Source: Methyloterricola oryzae (GTDB lineage Bacteria; Pseudomonadota; Gammaproteobacteria; Methylococcales; Methylococcaceae). Taken from it: DNA of 64,000 nucleotides. The DNA is taken from the NCBI RefSeq assembly GCF_000934725.1, contig NZ_JYNS01000001.1, forward strand, positions 310,001 to 374,000, given 5' to 3'. Under the pieces are notes generated by a model. It searched no databases and had not been told where the DNA came from. It was given only the letters and a program-made list of their open reading frames with translations. The stretch's first letter is position 1. The number at the start of each line of letters is the position of its first letter. Both the position numbers and the translations under genes were made by a program. Shown in pieces: positions 47,300 through 55,246 of the stretch.

Positions 47300-48613
47300 A
47301 TGTGGTCGCCTTTTCCGTTGTGGATGGCGCTGGTCTACGCCGCGCCCCTCATTCTCATCTTCTGGCTCTACGGCTCCACGCGAGCACGCAAGCAGGCACG
47401 CAGCCTGGATATTCTGCGCGCCAATGAAGAAGCCGGCCTCACCGAGCCGGTTTCACTGCACCCGGTGATCGACGCCTTTCGTTGCATAGGCTGCGGCACC
47501 TGTGTGCGCGCTTGCCCGGAAGGCGACATCCTCGGCATCATCGATAACCGGGCGCAGCTCATCAATCCCACCCATTGCATCGGCCATGGCGCCTGCAAAG
47601 CGGCGTGTCCCGTGGACGCCATCAGCCTCGTGTTCGGCACGGAAACCCGCGGCGTTGATATACCCATGGTCAAACCGGACTTCGAGACCAACATCCCTGG
47701 GATTTATATCGCTGGAGAACTGGGCGGCATGGGTCTGATCCGCAACGCCATCGAGCAGGGTCGCCAGGCCCTGGAGTCGATCAGCCAGCACGGCAGGCAA
47801 AACGACGAAAACGGCCTGGACGTCCTGATCGTAGGCGCTGGTCCTGCCGGCTTTGCCGCGTCGCTCGCAGCCAAGGAGCGCGGACTGCGCTTCGTGACCC
47901 TCGAGCAGGAATCCTTGGGCGGAGCGGTGTTTCAGTATCCGCGCGGCAAAATCGTCATGACTGCTCCGGTGGAACTGCCCTTGGTCGGCAAGGTCCGGTT
48001 GACCGAGACCACCAAGGAGGCGCTGCTGGAATTTTGGCAGGCTATCGAAAGCAAAGTCGGGCTGCAGATTCATTACCGCGAGCGCATGGAAAGCGCTACC
48101 CCTCAAGATCAAGGCTATCTGGTAACCACCAATCGGGCCCAATATCGAACCCACTCCATCCTCCTGGCCATCGGAAGGCGCGGGACACCGCGCAAGCTGG
48201 GAGTGTCCGGAGAGGAACTGCCAAAGGTGGTATACCGGCTGATCGACGCGGAGCAATACCGGGGCCGGCGCGTGCTGGTGGTCGGCGGAGGCGACAGCGC
48301 CCTGGAGGCCGCCGCGGTCATCGCCGAACAGCCGGATACCGAGGTGACCCTTTCCTACCGCGGCGACGCTTTTTCACGGGCGCGAGAGGCAAATCGCTCG
48401 CAGATCCAGGAGTTGGAAAGGCTTGGGCGTCTCAGCGTGCTCATGCCATCGGAACTCGAAAAGATCACGGCCGACACGGTGCACGTGCAATGCGCGGGCC
48501 GCTCGCGCGAAATACCCAACGACGCCGTCATCGTCTGCGCCGGCGGCGTCCTACCTACGGAATTTCTCACAGGACTCGGTATCGCCGTAGAAACCAAGTT
48601 CGGCACGCCCTGA
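47300..48613 (+). CDS. membrane-anchored ferredoxin / FAD-NAD(P) oxidoreductase
   Basis: 437 residues. One N-terminal membrane helix (8-24), a two-cluster ferredoxin domain (about 60-110) and a thioredoxin-reductase-like flavoprotein domain (VLIVGAGPAGFAASLA, VLVVGGGDSALEAAAVI). The first cluster motif is CIGCGTCVRACP. In the second the usual CxxCxxCxxxCP reads CIGHGACKAACP, with His in place of the second Cys. There is no CxxC redox pair of thioredoxin reductase. Likely moves electrons between NAD(P)H and a ferredoxin-type partner. It follows bfr-bfd, so feeding Bfd is conceivable but not shown. Relatives occur beside multihaem cytochrome genes. Confidence 0.8.
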   Translation: MWSPFPLWMALVYAAPLILIFWLYGSTRARKQARSLDILRANEEAGLTEPVSLHPVIDAFRCIGCGTCVRACPEGDILGIIDNRAQLINPTHCIGHGACKAACPVDAISLVFGTETRGVDIPMVKPDFETNIPGIYIAGELGGMGLIRNAIEQGRQALESISQHGRQNDENGLDVLIVGAGPAGFAASLAAKERGLRFVTLEQESLGGAVFQYPRGKIVMTAPVELPLVGKVRLTETTKEALLEFWQAIESKVGLQIHYRERMESATPQDQGYLVTTNRAQYRTHSILLAIGRRGTPRKLGVSGEELPKVVYRLIDAEQYRGRRVLVVGGGDSALEAAAVIAEQPDTEVTLSYRGDAFSRAREANRSQIQELERLGRLSVLMPSELEKITADTVHVQCAGRSREIPNDAVIVCAGGVLPTEFLTGLGIAVETKFGTP

Positions 48614-48659
48614 CAGCCGGCACCCGACCGCGGACGCGGCCGACATACGAGGATCGCAC

Positions 48660-50369
48660 ATGACCTGGAACCCGTCTTCACATAAGACCCTGATACTCTT
48701 AAGCGCCCTTGCCCTGCCTTTCCGAGGCCTTCTGGGCGCCGAAATCGACCAGGGCCTTTCGGCCGTCCAACGGCACGACTATGCCAAGGCTGTCGAACTT
48801 TGGCGCCCGATGGCCGAAAAGGGCAACGCGGAAGCGCAGTATCACCTGGCCAGCCTTTACCTCACAGGACGCGGTGTACACAAGGATCCCGCCACGGCAT
48901 GCCGCTGGTTTTCCGCCTCGGCGCGGCAGGGCTTCGCCCCGGCGCAGTACGAACTGGGCCTGGTATACGAAAAAGGCTTGGGCGTCGCCGTGGACCGCGG
49001 AGAGGCCGAGCGCTGGTATCGGCGCGCCGCGGCACAGGGGCATGCCATGGCTGAGCGCCGCGCGAACGAGCCGCGCCCCGCGCATGAGGAGCAAGGCGCG
49101 GTCGGCAAAGCTCGGAGCGTTTTGCATGATGCCGTACGCCGCGGCGATATCGCTGCGGTCAAGAACGCCCTCGCAGGTGGAGCCGCCATCGATGCCCGCG
49201 ACAGCAAAGGACGCACCGCCTACCGTCTCGCGCTGGACAGTCAGCATCAAGCCATCGCCCAATTGCTCGTAGAGGCCGGTGCCCGGACCGATCTCGGACC
49301 ATCAGCCGCGAAGGTCAGCGCCAACCCGGCCAAGTGCAGCAACGCACCGCCGCTCGACAACAACAAGGCCTATCAGGGCTGGCCCGCGCTCACGATTGCC
49401 GCCTGGCGTGGCGATACCGCGGCGGTCAAGGGCTTGTTGGCACAGCGTGTCGACCCCAATGCAGCTGACGCCCGGGGAGACACGGCCATGACCCGGGCGG
49501 CTTGGAACGGTCACGCGGAAATTGTTCGCCTATTGCTGGAACACGGCGCACGCCCCGATGTCAGCGACAGCGACGGCAGAACGCCCCTCATGCGCGCCGC
49601 CAGCTTCGGCCATGTGCAAGCCGCGGAAGCCCTGTTGCAGGGTGGCGCCACCACGCAGCCGCAAGATCCTAACGGCGATTCGGCGCTCACCCTGGCTGCC
49701 TCTGCCGGGCACCTGGACGTGATCAAAGCGCTGTTAAACGCGGGCGCCGATCGCAACGCAGCCCGCAAGGACGGTCAGACAGCCCTCGCCCTCGCCGTGC
49801 GGCATGGTTTCAAAGAGGCGGCACGGGCCCTTCTGAGTGCCGGTTCCGACCCGAATCGGGCCGACGCCAGACGCGATACTCCTTTGCTGCTGGCTGTGGG
49901 GAACGGCGACGCGGCACTCGTCGATGAACTCCTGAGCCACGGCGCCGGCATCGACGCCGACGATGCCGGCGGCAATACGCCGCTGGTACTGGCCGCAAGA
50001 ACCGGGCGCACCGATATCCTGAAGGTTCTGGTGGAAAGGGGCGCCGAGGTGAATGCCGTCAATCACGGCGGCAATTCCGCCCTGATGCTAGCCGCTGCCC
50101 ATGGCCACTCGGAGGCCGTGAAGCTTTTACTTGGCCGTGGCGCTCACGTGGACGCCGCGAATCATCTGGGAAATACCGCGCTCATGCTGGCCGCCGCGCA
50201 GGGCCATGTCGACAGCGTGCGTGCCTTGCTCGATGGCAGAGCGGATACCGCGCTACGCAACAGAAATCATGATACGGCTCTGTCCCTGGCGCAAAGCAAC
50301 GCTCATCAGGCGGCAGTAGACGCACTGGAACACTGGCCTGGCGTCAACAACCGGCCAGGACTTTTCTAG
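48660..50369 (+). CDS. exported Sel1 / ankyrin-repeat protein
   Basis: 569 residues. N-terminal signal-like hydrophobic segment (LILLSALALPFRGLLGA), two to three Sel1 repeats (about 35-135, AEAQYHLASLYLTGRGVHKD), then about ten ankyrin repeats of 33 residues (from about residue 155, for example GNTALMLAAAQGHVDSVRAL) in two blocks separated by about 40 residues with a lone Cys (AKCSNAPP). Such all-repeat proteins are periplasmic scaffolds with unknown partners. It starts 46 bases after the oxidoreductase and precedes the cytochrome array by 228 bases. Confidence 0.85.
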   Translation: MTWNPSSHKTLILLSALALPFRGLLGAEIDQGLSAVQRHDYAKAVELWRPMAEKGNAEAQYHLASLYLTGRGVHKDPATACRWFSASARQGFAPAQYELGLVYEKGLGVAVDRGEAERWYRRAAAQGHAMAERRANEPRPAHEEQGAVGKARSVLHDAVRRGDIAAVKNALAGGAAIDARDSKGRTAYRLALDSQHQAIAQLLVEAGARTDLGPSAAKVSANPAKCSNAPPLDNNKAYQGWPALTIAAWRGDTAAVKGLLAQRVDPNAADARGDTAMTRAAWNGHAEIVRLLLEHGARPDVSDSDGRTPLMRAASFGHVQAAEALLQGGATTQPQDPNGDSALTLAASAGHLDVIKALLNAGADRNAARKDGQTALALAVRHGFKEAARALLSAGSDPNRADARRDTPLLLAVGNGDAALVDELLSHGAGIDADDAGGNTPLVLAARTGRTDILKVLVERGAEVNAVNHGGNSALMLAAAHGHSEAVKLLLGRGAHVDAANHLGNTALMLAAAQGHVDSVRALLDGRADTALRNRNHDTALSLAQSNAHQAAVDALEHWPGVNNRPGLF

Positions 50370-50597
50370 GGAACCCTCTCAGTTCAGTCGTTGCGGAATC
50401 CGCCAGCCCTTGGCCTGTCGACCTTTTTCCATTCACGGAAGAACCAGCGAATCTCTTAGGGCAGGCAAAAATTGCGATGCTTTTTACCCCGATGGTAGGA
50501 TGGCGCAAGCCGTGACTGGCGCGTGTCCGCGAGAGTGCAGCGACGCGGGCAGTGCGGCGGCCCTTCAAGCGATGCCGCAGCAGAATGGAGATGCCCC

Positions 50598-51644
50598 ATG
50601 CACTGGATTCCGCCCTCCCTGATCATTGACGTCCGCACCCGCAAATTCCAAAACGCCCTGAGGACCGGACTCTGCGCAATTCTCGCCGCCCCGTTGCTCC
50701 TGCCACCGGCAGAGGCGGCGAACACCTATACCTCCGCGTGTTCAAGCTGCCACGGCCCCTTGGCGAGTTCGGAACGCCGGGGACGTTCGGCCTCGCAGAT
50801 CAGGTCAGCCATCAATGCTGATCGTGGCGGGATGGGCGCCTTGCGAGGCCTGACCAACGCCGAATTGAACGACATCGCCAGGGAGTTGGGTGGCGAAGAT
50901 AATCTGCCCGAGCCTAGCGCGTCACCTACGCCAGCACCCGCGCCATCCCCTTCCTCTTCACCGCTGCCCTCACCGCCCCCCGGCGCCTGCAACGGCGCCG
51001 AGGACAAGCCGCTCGTCAATGCGCTGCCCGACCAGGATGCCAGCGTCGGTCAGACGCTCAGCATTACCGTGAGCGCCGTCGACTGCAATGATGTGCCCAT
51101 CATCATCAAGGCCTCCAAGCTCAAAGGCAGTTCCATGCCCGCGACCAGCCAGGACTTCGACGACTCAGGCCTTTGGACCGGCATATTCACGTTTACCCCG
51201 ACCCAATCTCAGGCAAACAAGTCGTTCACCGTGAAATTCACCGCGGTGGAAACAGAAGATGAACGCAAGGCATCCACCCCAAGGCCAGTGCGAATCCGCG
51301 TGTTTCCCGCCGGATCATCCTACGACGACGGCGCCGTCACCGCTGTCAAAATCCAGAGCGCGCGTTGGTCCAACGGCAACTTGCGGGTCAAGGGCAAGGT
51401 GCTATTCAGCAAGGCACTGAATGCTGCGGAGCGCGGAGCCCTGGCATCCGGCACCAACCTGAGCCTCACCGATACCAGCGGCGCCGTGACATATGCAACC
51501 GCGGCGGTCAAACCCAACGGCGAATGGTCGGTGCAAGCCGCGGCCACGGCTGAGTCCGGCGTTCCCTGTGAAATTTCGGCTCAGTTTAACGGTAAGTCCG
51601 CAACGCCGCGTACAGTGAAAAAGGCCCCGGATTGTTCGCGCTAG
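50598..51644 (+). CDS. secreted monohaem cytochrome c / PT-linker / beta-domain protein (paralogue 1)
   Basis: 348 residues. The start at 50598 has GGAG nearby and opens a signal peptide (LCAILAAPLLLPPAEAA). The cytochrome c domain has CSSCH at 48-52 and a likely Met ligand at 79 in GGMGALRGLTNAELNDIARE. A short Pro/Ser/Ala linker covers about 104-130. A beta-sandwich domain (VGQTLSITVSAVDCNDVPI through VRIRVFPAG) follows, then the array's shared C-terminal domain (ARWSNGNLRVKGKVLFSK, GVPCEISAQFNG, VKKAPDC). The two late cysteines probably form a disulphide. Close paralogue of the next gene. Function unknown; electron transfer at or outside the outer membrane is plausible. Confidence 0.82.
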   Translation: MHWIPPSLIIDVRTRKFQNALRTGLCAILAAPLLLPPAEAANTYTSACSSCHGPLASSERRGRSASQIRSAINADRGGMGALRGLTNAELNDIARELGGEDNLPEPSASPTPAPAPSPSSSPLPSPPPGACNGAEDKPLVNALPDQDASVGQTLSITVSAVDCNDVPIIIKASKLKGSSMPATSQDFDDSGLWTGIFTFTPTQSQANKSFTVKFTAVETEDERKASTPRPVRIRVFPAGSSYDDGAVTAVKIQSARWSNGNLRVKGKVLFSKALNAAERGALASGTNLSLTDTSGAVTYATAAVKPNGEWSVQAAATAESGVPCEISAQFNGKSATPRTVKKAPDCSR

Positions 51645-52132
51645 CCCCAAGCCCTTGACGACGCAATATCCGCAGCCCCTGGAATTCGCCGAGACACCTA
51701 TCCATTCAGGAAATCGCTGAACCAAGTCGGCGATTTCCTGGTGCGTCCCTTTGAAAACTCAAGGAATTAACGGCCAACCGCGCGGCTCTGCCCCCACGCG
51801 ATCCGGTGCACCAGCCAGCCCTCGTAAGACATGCCCGACATAAGAAGTCGGGGCAATACGCCACCCCAATCTTCATAACTCAGATATCGGCTTATTCTAA
51901 GTACGTGACGCCCGAGGACGTCGCAGTCCGACCGGCCAGCCAAGCCTTTATAAACCCTATAAAACCAGTGACTAAGCGATTTTGATGCCGTAACCAATGC
52001 AGGCGCCGTCAAACCACCCGACACGCCGAAGGCTACGATTTGTCCCTACGCCACGACACTTTTCCGCCCCAACAAGCCCAAAAACACACGCCGGGCCTTC
52101 CAGACATCTGAATCTAGGGAACTTTATTATTT
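51645..52132. other. gene-free upstream region of paralogue 2
   Basis: About 490 bases with no supported gene, locally richer in A+T near 51880-52130 than its surroundings. It could carry enhancer sites for the sigma-54-like promoter at 52133. No repeats or RNA family recognised. Confidence 0.5.
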
Positions 52133-52148
52133 TGGCACGCAACTTGTG
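52133..52148 (+). promoter_or_regulatory. sigma-54-like promoter of paralogue 2
   Basis: TGGCACGCAACTTGTG fits TGGCACR-N4-TTGCW except for T instead of C at the -12 GC. It lies 55 bases before the chosen ATG at 52203, with a leader of about 43 bases from the expected start site. Confidence 0.45.
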
Positions 52149-52202
52149 TTGTCTCGGGTCATGCCACCCACCGTGGCTTCCGCTGACAACACGAGATACG
52201 CC

Positions 52203-53375
52203 ATGCAACACAAGAAAACTTCTTTAGCCGCAACGACTTATCGCGCTTCGCTGCCCATGGCAGCACTTGCTCTCGCCGCGGCGGCCGTTTCCACCGACAG
52301 TCTGGCTGCCAACGATTACGCCACCAAGTGCGGTGGGTGTCACGGCGCCGATCCCAAAGGCGCGGGCGCCCCCTTCAGTTTCAAAGGTAAGAAAGACGCC
52401 TCCGCGACCAAAGCCGCCATAAGCACGCAGCCTATGATGGCCAGCCTCGCCACCCTTACTGATGCGGAATTGAATGCCATCGCCCTGGAGATGGGGGGGC
52501 AGGCGGACATTGGTGCGCCAACCGCAACCCCGACACCCGCCCCAACGGCTACACCCGCGCCGTCCGCAACACCGACTCCTTCGGCACCGCCAGCGCCATC
52601 GGCCACGCCAGCCCCCACCGCAACCCCAGTACCGAAAGCCACACCGGCTCCCACAGCTTCCCCAACTCCCACCGCATCGCCGAGCCCCACGCCTTCGACC
52701 GCGGCCTCCGCCAGTTGCGATGGTGCCTCCGCAAAAGCGAAACCCATCATGTTCCCCATCGGCGAGCAGAACGCGACGGTCGGCCAAACCCTGTCCTTCA
52801 CCGTATCCGCGCTGGACTGTAACGACGTTCCCATCCTGATCAAGGCGTCCCGGCTCAAGGGCGGATCCCTGCTGTCGGAAGGCCAGGATTTTGACACGTC
52901 AGGAGCCTGGAGCGGCCAATATCAGTTCACTCCGTCGAGTTCGCAGGCCAACCAAAGTTTCCTGGTCCGCTTCAGCGCAAAACAGACAGCGGATAGCCAC
53001 AAGGCATCCAAACCCTGGAAGGTGCGCATCCGTGTCTTCCCGGCAGGAAGCGGCTACGAAGAAGGCGCCATCACCGGGGTCAAGGTGCAAAGTGCGCGCT
53101 GGTCCGATGGAGCGCTTCTGGTGTCCGGGCGGGTCGACTTCAGTCATGCCCTGAACGCCAGCGACCGCAAGGCATACAGCGAAGGCGCCCAAATCACCCT
53201 CATCGGCGCGGGAGACAGTCAATTGGGCACGTTCCCGCTCCAGCCCAGCGGGAAGTGGAACGCTAAGGTCGATAGCCTAAGCGACTCAACGGTTCCGTGC
53301 GAAGTCAGCGCCCAACTCAACGGCCGGGAAGGCAGCCGCAGCGTCAAGAAAGCGCCGGAGACCTGCCTCAAGTAA
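52203..53375 (+). CDS. secreted monohaem cytochrome c / PT-linker / beta-domain protein (paralogue 2)
   Basis: 390 residues. The start at 52203 lies downstream of the promoter-like element and opens a signal peptide (ALALAAAAVSTDSLAA); a start further upstream would lie within the promoter. CGGCH is at residues 43-47, with MMASLATLTDAELNAIALEM giving candidate Met ligands. The linker (105-170) is almost pure Pro/Thr/Ala/Ser (for example [18 protein letters not shown]). The beta domain (VGQTLSFTVSALDCNDVP, VRIRVFPAGSGYEEGAI) and C-terminal domain (ARWSDGALLVSGRVDF, TVPCEVSAQLNG, KKAPETC) align with paralogue 1 throughout, so the pair arose by tandem duplication. The Thr-rich linker is a plausible O-glycosylation target. 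Confidence 0.84.
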   Translation: MQHKKTSLAATTYRASLPMAALALAAAAVSTDSLAANDYATKCGGCHGADPKGAGAPFSFKGKKDASATKAAISTQPMMASLATLTDAELNAIALEMGGQADIGAPTATPTPAPTATPAPSATPTPSAPPAPSATPAPTATPVPKATPAPTASPTPTASPSPTPSTAASASCDGASAKAKPIMFPIGEQNATVGQTLSFTVSALDCNDVPILIKASRLKGGSLLSEGQDFDTSGAWSGQYQFTPSSSQANQSFLVRFSAKQTADSHKASKPWKVRIRVFPAGSGYEEGAITGVKVQSARWSDGALLVSGRVDFSHALNASDRKAYSEGAQITLIGAGDSQLGTFPLQPSGKWNAKVDSLSDSTVPCEVSAQLNGREGSRSVKKAPETCLK

Positions 53376-53493
53376 ACGGCCGGCAATGAACTGAAGGGCG
53401 TGGCCCGCGCCGCGCCCGTCAGTACCACGAACCTTTCCCTCTGGTTAGCGCAGCGGGAAGGGTTTGTTATCCAACCACTACACGGAGTAACCC

Positions 53494-54774
53494 ATGAAAG
53501 AACAACGCAACACCGTATCGACCGGCGTCCCGCATGCGCCGGCCAGAAAAGTACTGGGGAGAGCGCTACCAGCCGCTGCGATGCTTGCTGCCGCAGGCTT
53601 TGCAACGGACGCCGCAGCCACCTCGAGCATATTTGCCCAGGTTGCAGGCCAGTGCGCCGCGAAATTAACGAACGGCTGCCAGACTTGCCACAATTCCACT
53701 GCAGGGGGTGAATCCAAGGGCAATGCCACCACCAGCGTCGCCAGCGCCTTCAAATCCGGCGGCGTAAATGCGGTGTGCAATCCCGTGACTGCGACACCGA
53801 CACCGACTCCAACCCCAAGACCGACGGCGACTCCGTCTCCCACAGCGTCTCCAACCCCAGGACCGACCGCGACACCCGGCCCTACAGCGACGCCACTTCC
53901 CAGTGCCACGCCGACTCCTGCACCTAGCGCGACGCCTAAGCCCACCGCAACACCTAAGCCCAGCGCAACGCCCCGACCAACCCCCGAATGTCGTGACGAC
54001 GACGATCACGAGAAGCACGAGGACCATGACCGCAAGCACGATTATGACGATCATGACTCGCGAAAGAAGGGCCGCCATGACTTCAAGGGCGATGACGATG
54101 ACCGTGATGACTGCGAGCATGACGACGATCATGCATCCAAGCCGGAACTGGACGATGCGCCCAAGAAGGTGGTCACCCGCGCCGGTACGTCTACCAAGGT
54201 TGCAGTCACGGCCCATGACGACAAGGACCGCGACGTCAAGATCGAGGCATCCAACCTGCCCAAAGGCGCTAAGGTCACCCAGGACTATGACGACGACCTA
54301 AAGAAGCCGAAGACCGTGGTCACCTGGACCCCGAAACCCGAGGACGCCGGCCAGAAAAAGACCATCGGCTTCAGGGCGGTGGCCGATGGCAGCGTGTCTC
54401 CGGAGAAGAAGGTCGACATCGAGGTGCTGCCTGCCGAGCAAGGCGTGTCTCAAGACGCAACGGTCGTGAAGTCGGCTACCGTCTCGAACGCGAGCTATAG
54501 CGCAAAGACGGGCGAGTTGAAATTGAGCGGGAAGCTGCGTTTCCGTAAGGGAATCTCCAAGTCCGACCGCTCGGCGGCTATCACCTCACCCGTCACCATC
54601 ACGGATCCGCAAAGCAACGCCGAACTGGCTCGGGTCAACGCTGATCACCGCGGAAAGTGGAGAGCCAGTATCCCCGTAGCGGATGAGAGCGCCGTTCCCT
54701 GTCTCGTCGAAGGCGAATTCCAAGGCAAAAAAGGCGTTAAGCACACCAGCGGCGCCAAGCACTGCGACAACTAA
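53494..54774 (+). CDS. secreted CxxCH protein with PT linker and Asp/His-rich segment (paralogue 3)
   Basis: 426 residues; GGAG seven bases before the ATG. After a signal peptide ([18 protein letters not shown]), the haem motif is CQTCH (62-66), in a short domain with two more cysteines (54 and 95) that differs from paralogues 1 and 2. Linker 99-164 is (T/P/A/S)-rich. Residues 166-215 contain about 20 Asp and 8 His (for example [18 protein letters not shown]) and are a likely metal-binding insert. A beta domain ([35 protein letters not shown]) and the shared C-terminal domain ([37 protein letters not shown]) follow. A strong terminator lies 62 bases downstream. Confidence 0.82.
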   Translation: MKEQRNTVSTGVPHAPARKVLGRALPAAAMLAAAGFATDAAATSSIFAQVAGQCAAKLTNGCQTCHNSTAGGESKGNATTSVASAFKSGGVNAVCNPVTATPTPTPTPRPTATPSPTASPTPGPTATPGPTATPLPSATPTPAPSATPKPTATPKPSATPRPTPECRDDDDHEKHEDHDRKHDYDDHDSRKKGRHDFKGDDDDRDDCEHDDDHASKPELDDAPKKVVTRAGTSTKVAVTAHDDKDRDVKIEASNLPKGAKVTQDYDDDLKKPKTVVTWTPKPEDAGQKKTIGFRAVADGSVSPEKKVDIEVLPAEQGVSQDATVVKSATVSNASYSAKTGELKLSGKLRFRKGISKSDRSAAITSPVTITDPQSNAELARVNADHRGKWRASIPVADESAVPCLVEGEFQGKKGVKHTSGAKHCDN

Positions 54775-54836
54775 GTCTCCTGACCGCGCGGCCGGCGCTT
54801 CAGCCGTCGGCCCGTCCTTACCCCCCACTCAGCCTT

Positions 54837-54871
54837 GGGCAGGTGCTGCGGCGCAGCACCTGCCCCCTTTT
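54837..54871 (+). terminator. intrinsic terminator after paralogue 3
   Basis: GGGCAGGTGCTGC, 3-base loop, GCAGCACCTGCCC, then CCTTTT. A perfect 13-bp stem. It ends the unit containing paralogue 3 (and possibly 2), so paralogue 4 needs its own promoter. Confidence 0.85.
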
Positions 54872-55129
54872 AGGCGCAATAAATAGAAATTCACAATCAT
54901 TTCGCTACTTTTCTGCCTATTTTTTTGAGTTTTCGATGCTAATTAGCGACACATCAGATTCGTGTGGTCCGCCTCGCGCAAACGCCCGCAAAAACAGCAC
55001 GCAAGGTCCGACTGCACGTCCATGACCGGGGGCTCGCAATACGGAAAGTGTCCCGCGATAACGACATTTCTTATCAGAATTACCATGCAATTTATAAATT
55101 ATTTGATTTTTTTCAATGCTTTAAATTTA

Positions 55130-55145
55130 TGGCACACGATCTGCG
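55130..55145 (+). promoter_or_regulatory. sigma-54 promoter of paralogue 4
   Basis: TGGCACACGATCTGCG: -24 GG at 55131-55132, ten bases, -12 GC at 55143-55144, as required for sigma-54. It sits in an A+T-rich tract (55060-55130) within a 376-base stretch (54871-55246) that has no gene. The distance to the paralogue 4 ATG is 102 bases. Confidence 0.6.
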
Positions 55146-55246
55146 TAAGACATCTCCGTGACTTGTAAGTGTACAAATTCGTGGATTGGCCACGACGGCC
55201 CACACAGTTACCGGGTCACGCAAAAAACCACACTAAGGAGCGAACC

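Noticed and set aside
52146-52202. Upstream TTG start for paralogue 2
   Set aside because: It would place the start codon inside the sigma-54-like promoter and adds residues before the signal peptide.
53401-53416. A GG-N10-GC match upstream of paralogue 3
   Set aside because: It is made entirely of G and C in a GC-rich stretch and lacks the A/T features of sigma-54 promoters. Paralogue 3 could equally be read through from paralogue 2.
54965-55040. A resemblance to a c-di-GMP-I riboswitch (GCGCAAAC and ACGCAAGG segments) upstream of paralogue 4
   Set aside because: The segments do not flank the required P2 hairpin, the downstream tetraloop-receptor part is missing, and the sigma-54-type promoter lies downstream of it, so it would not be in the leader.
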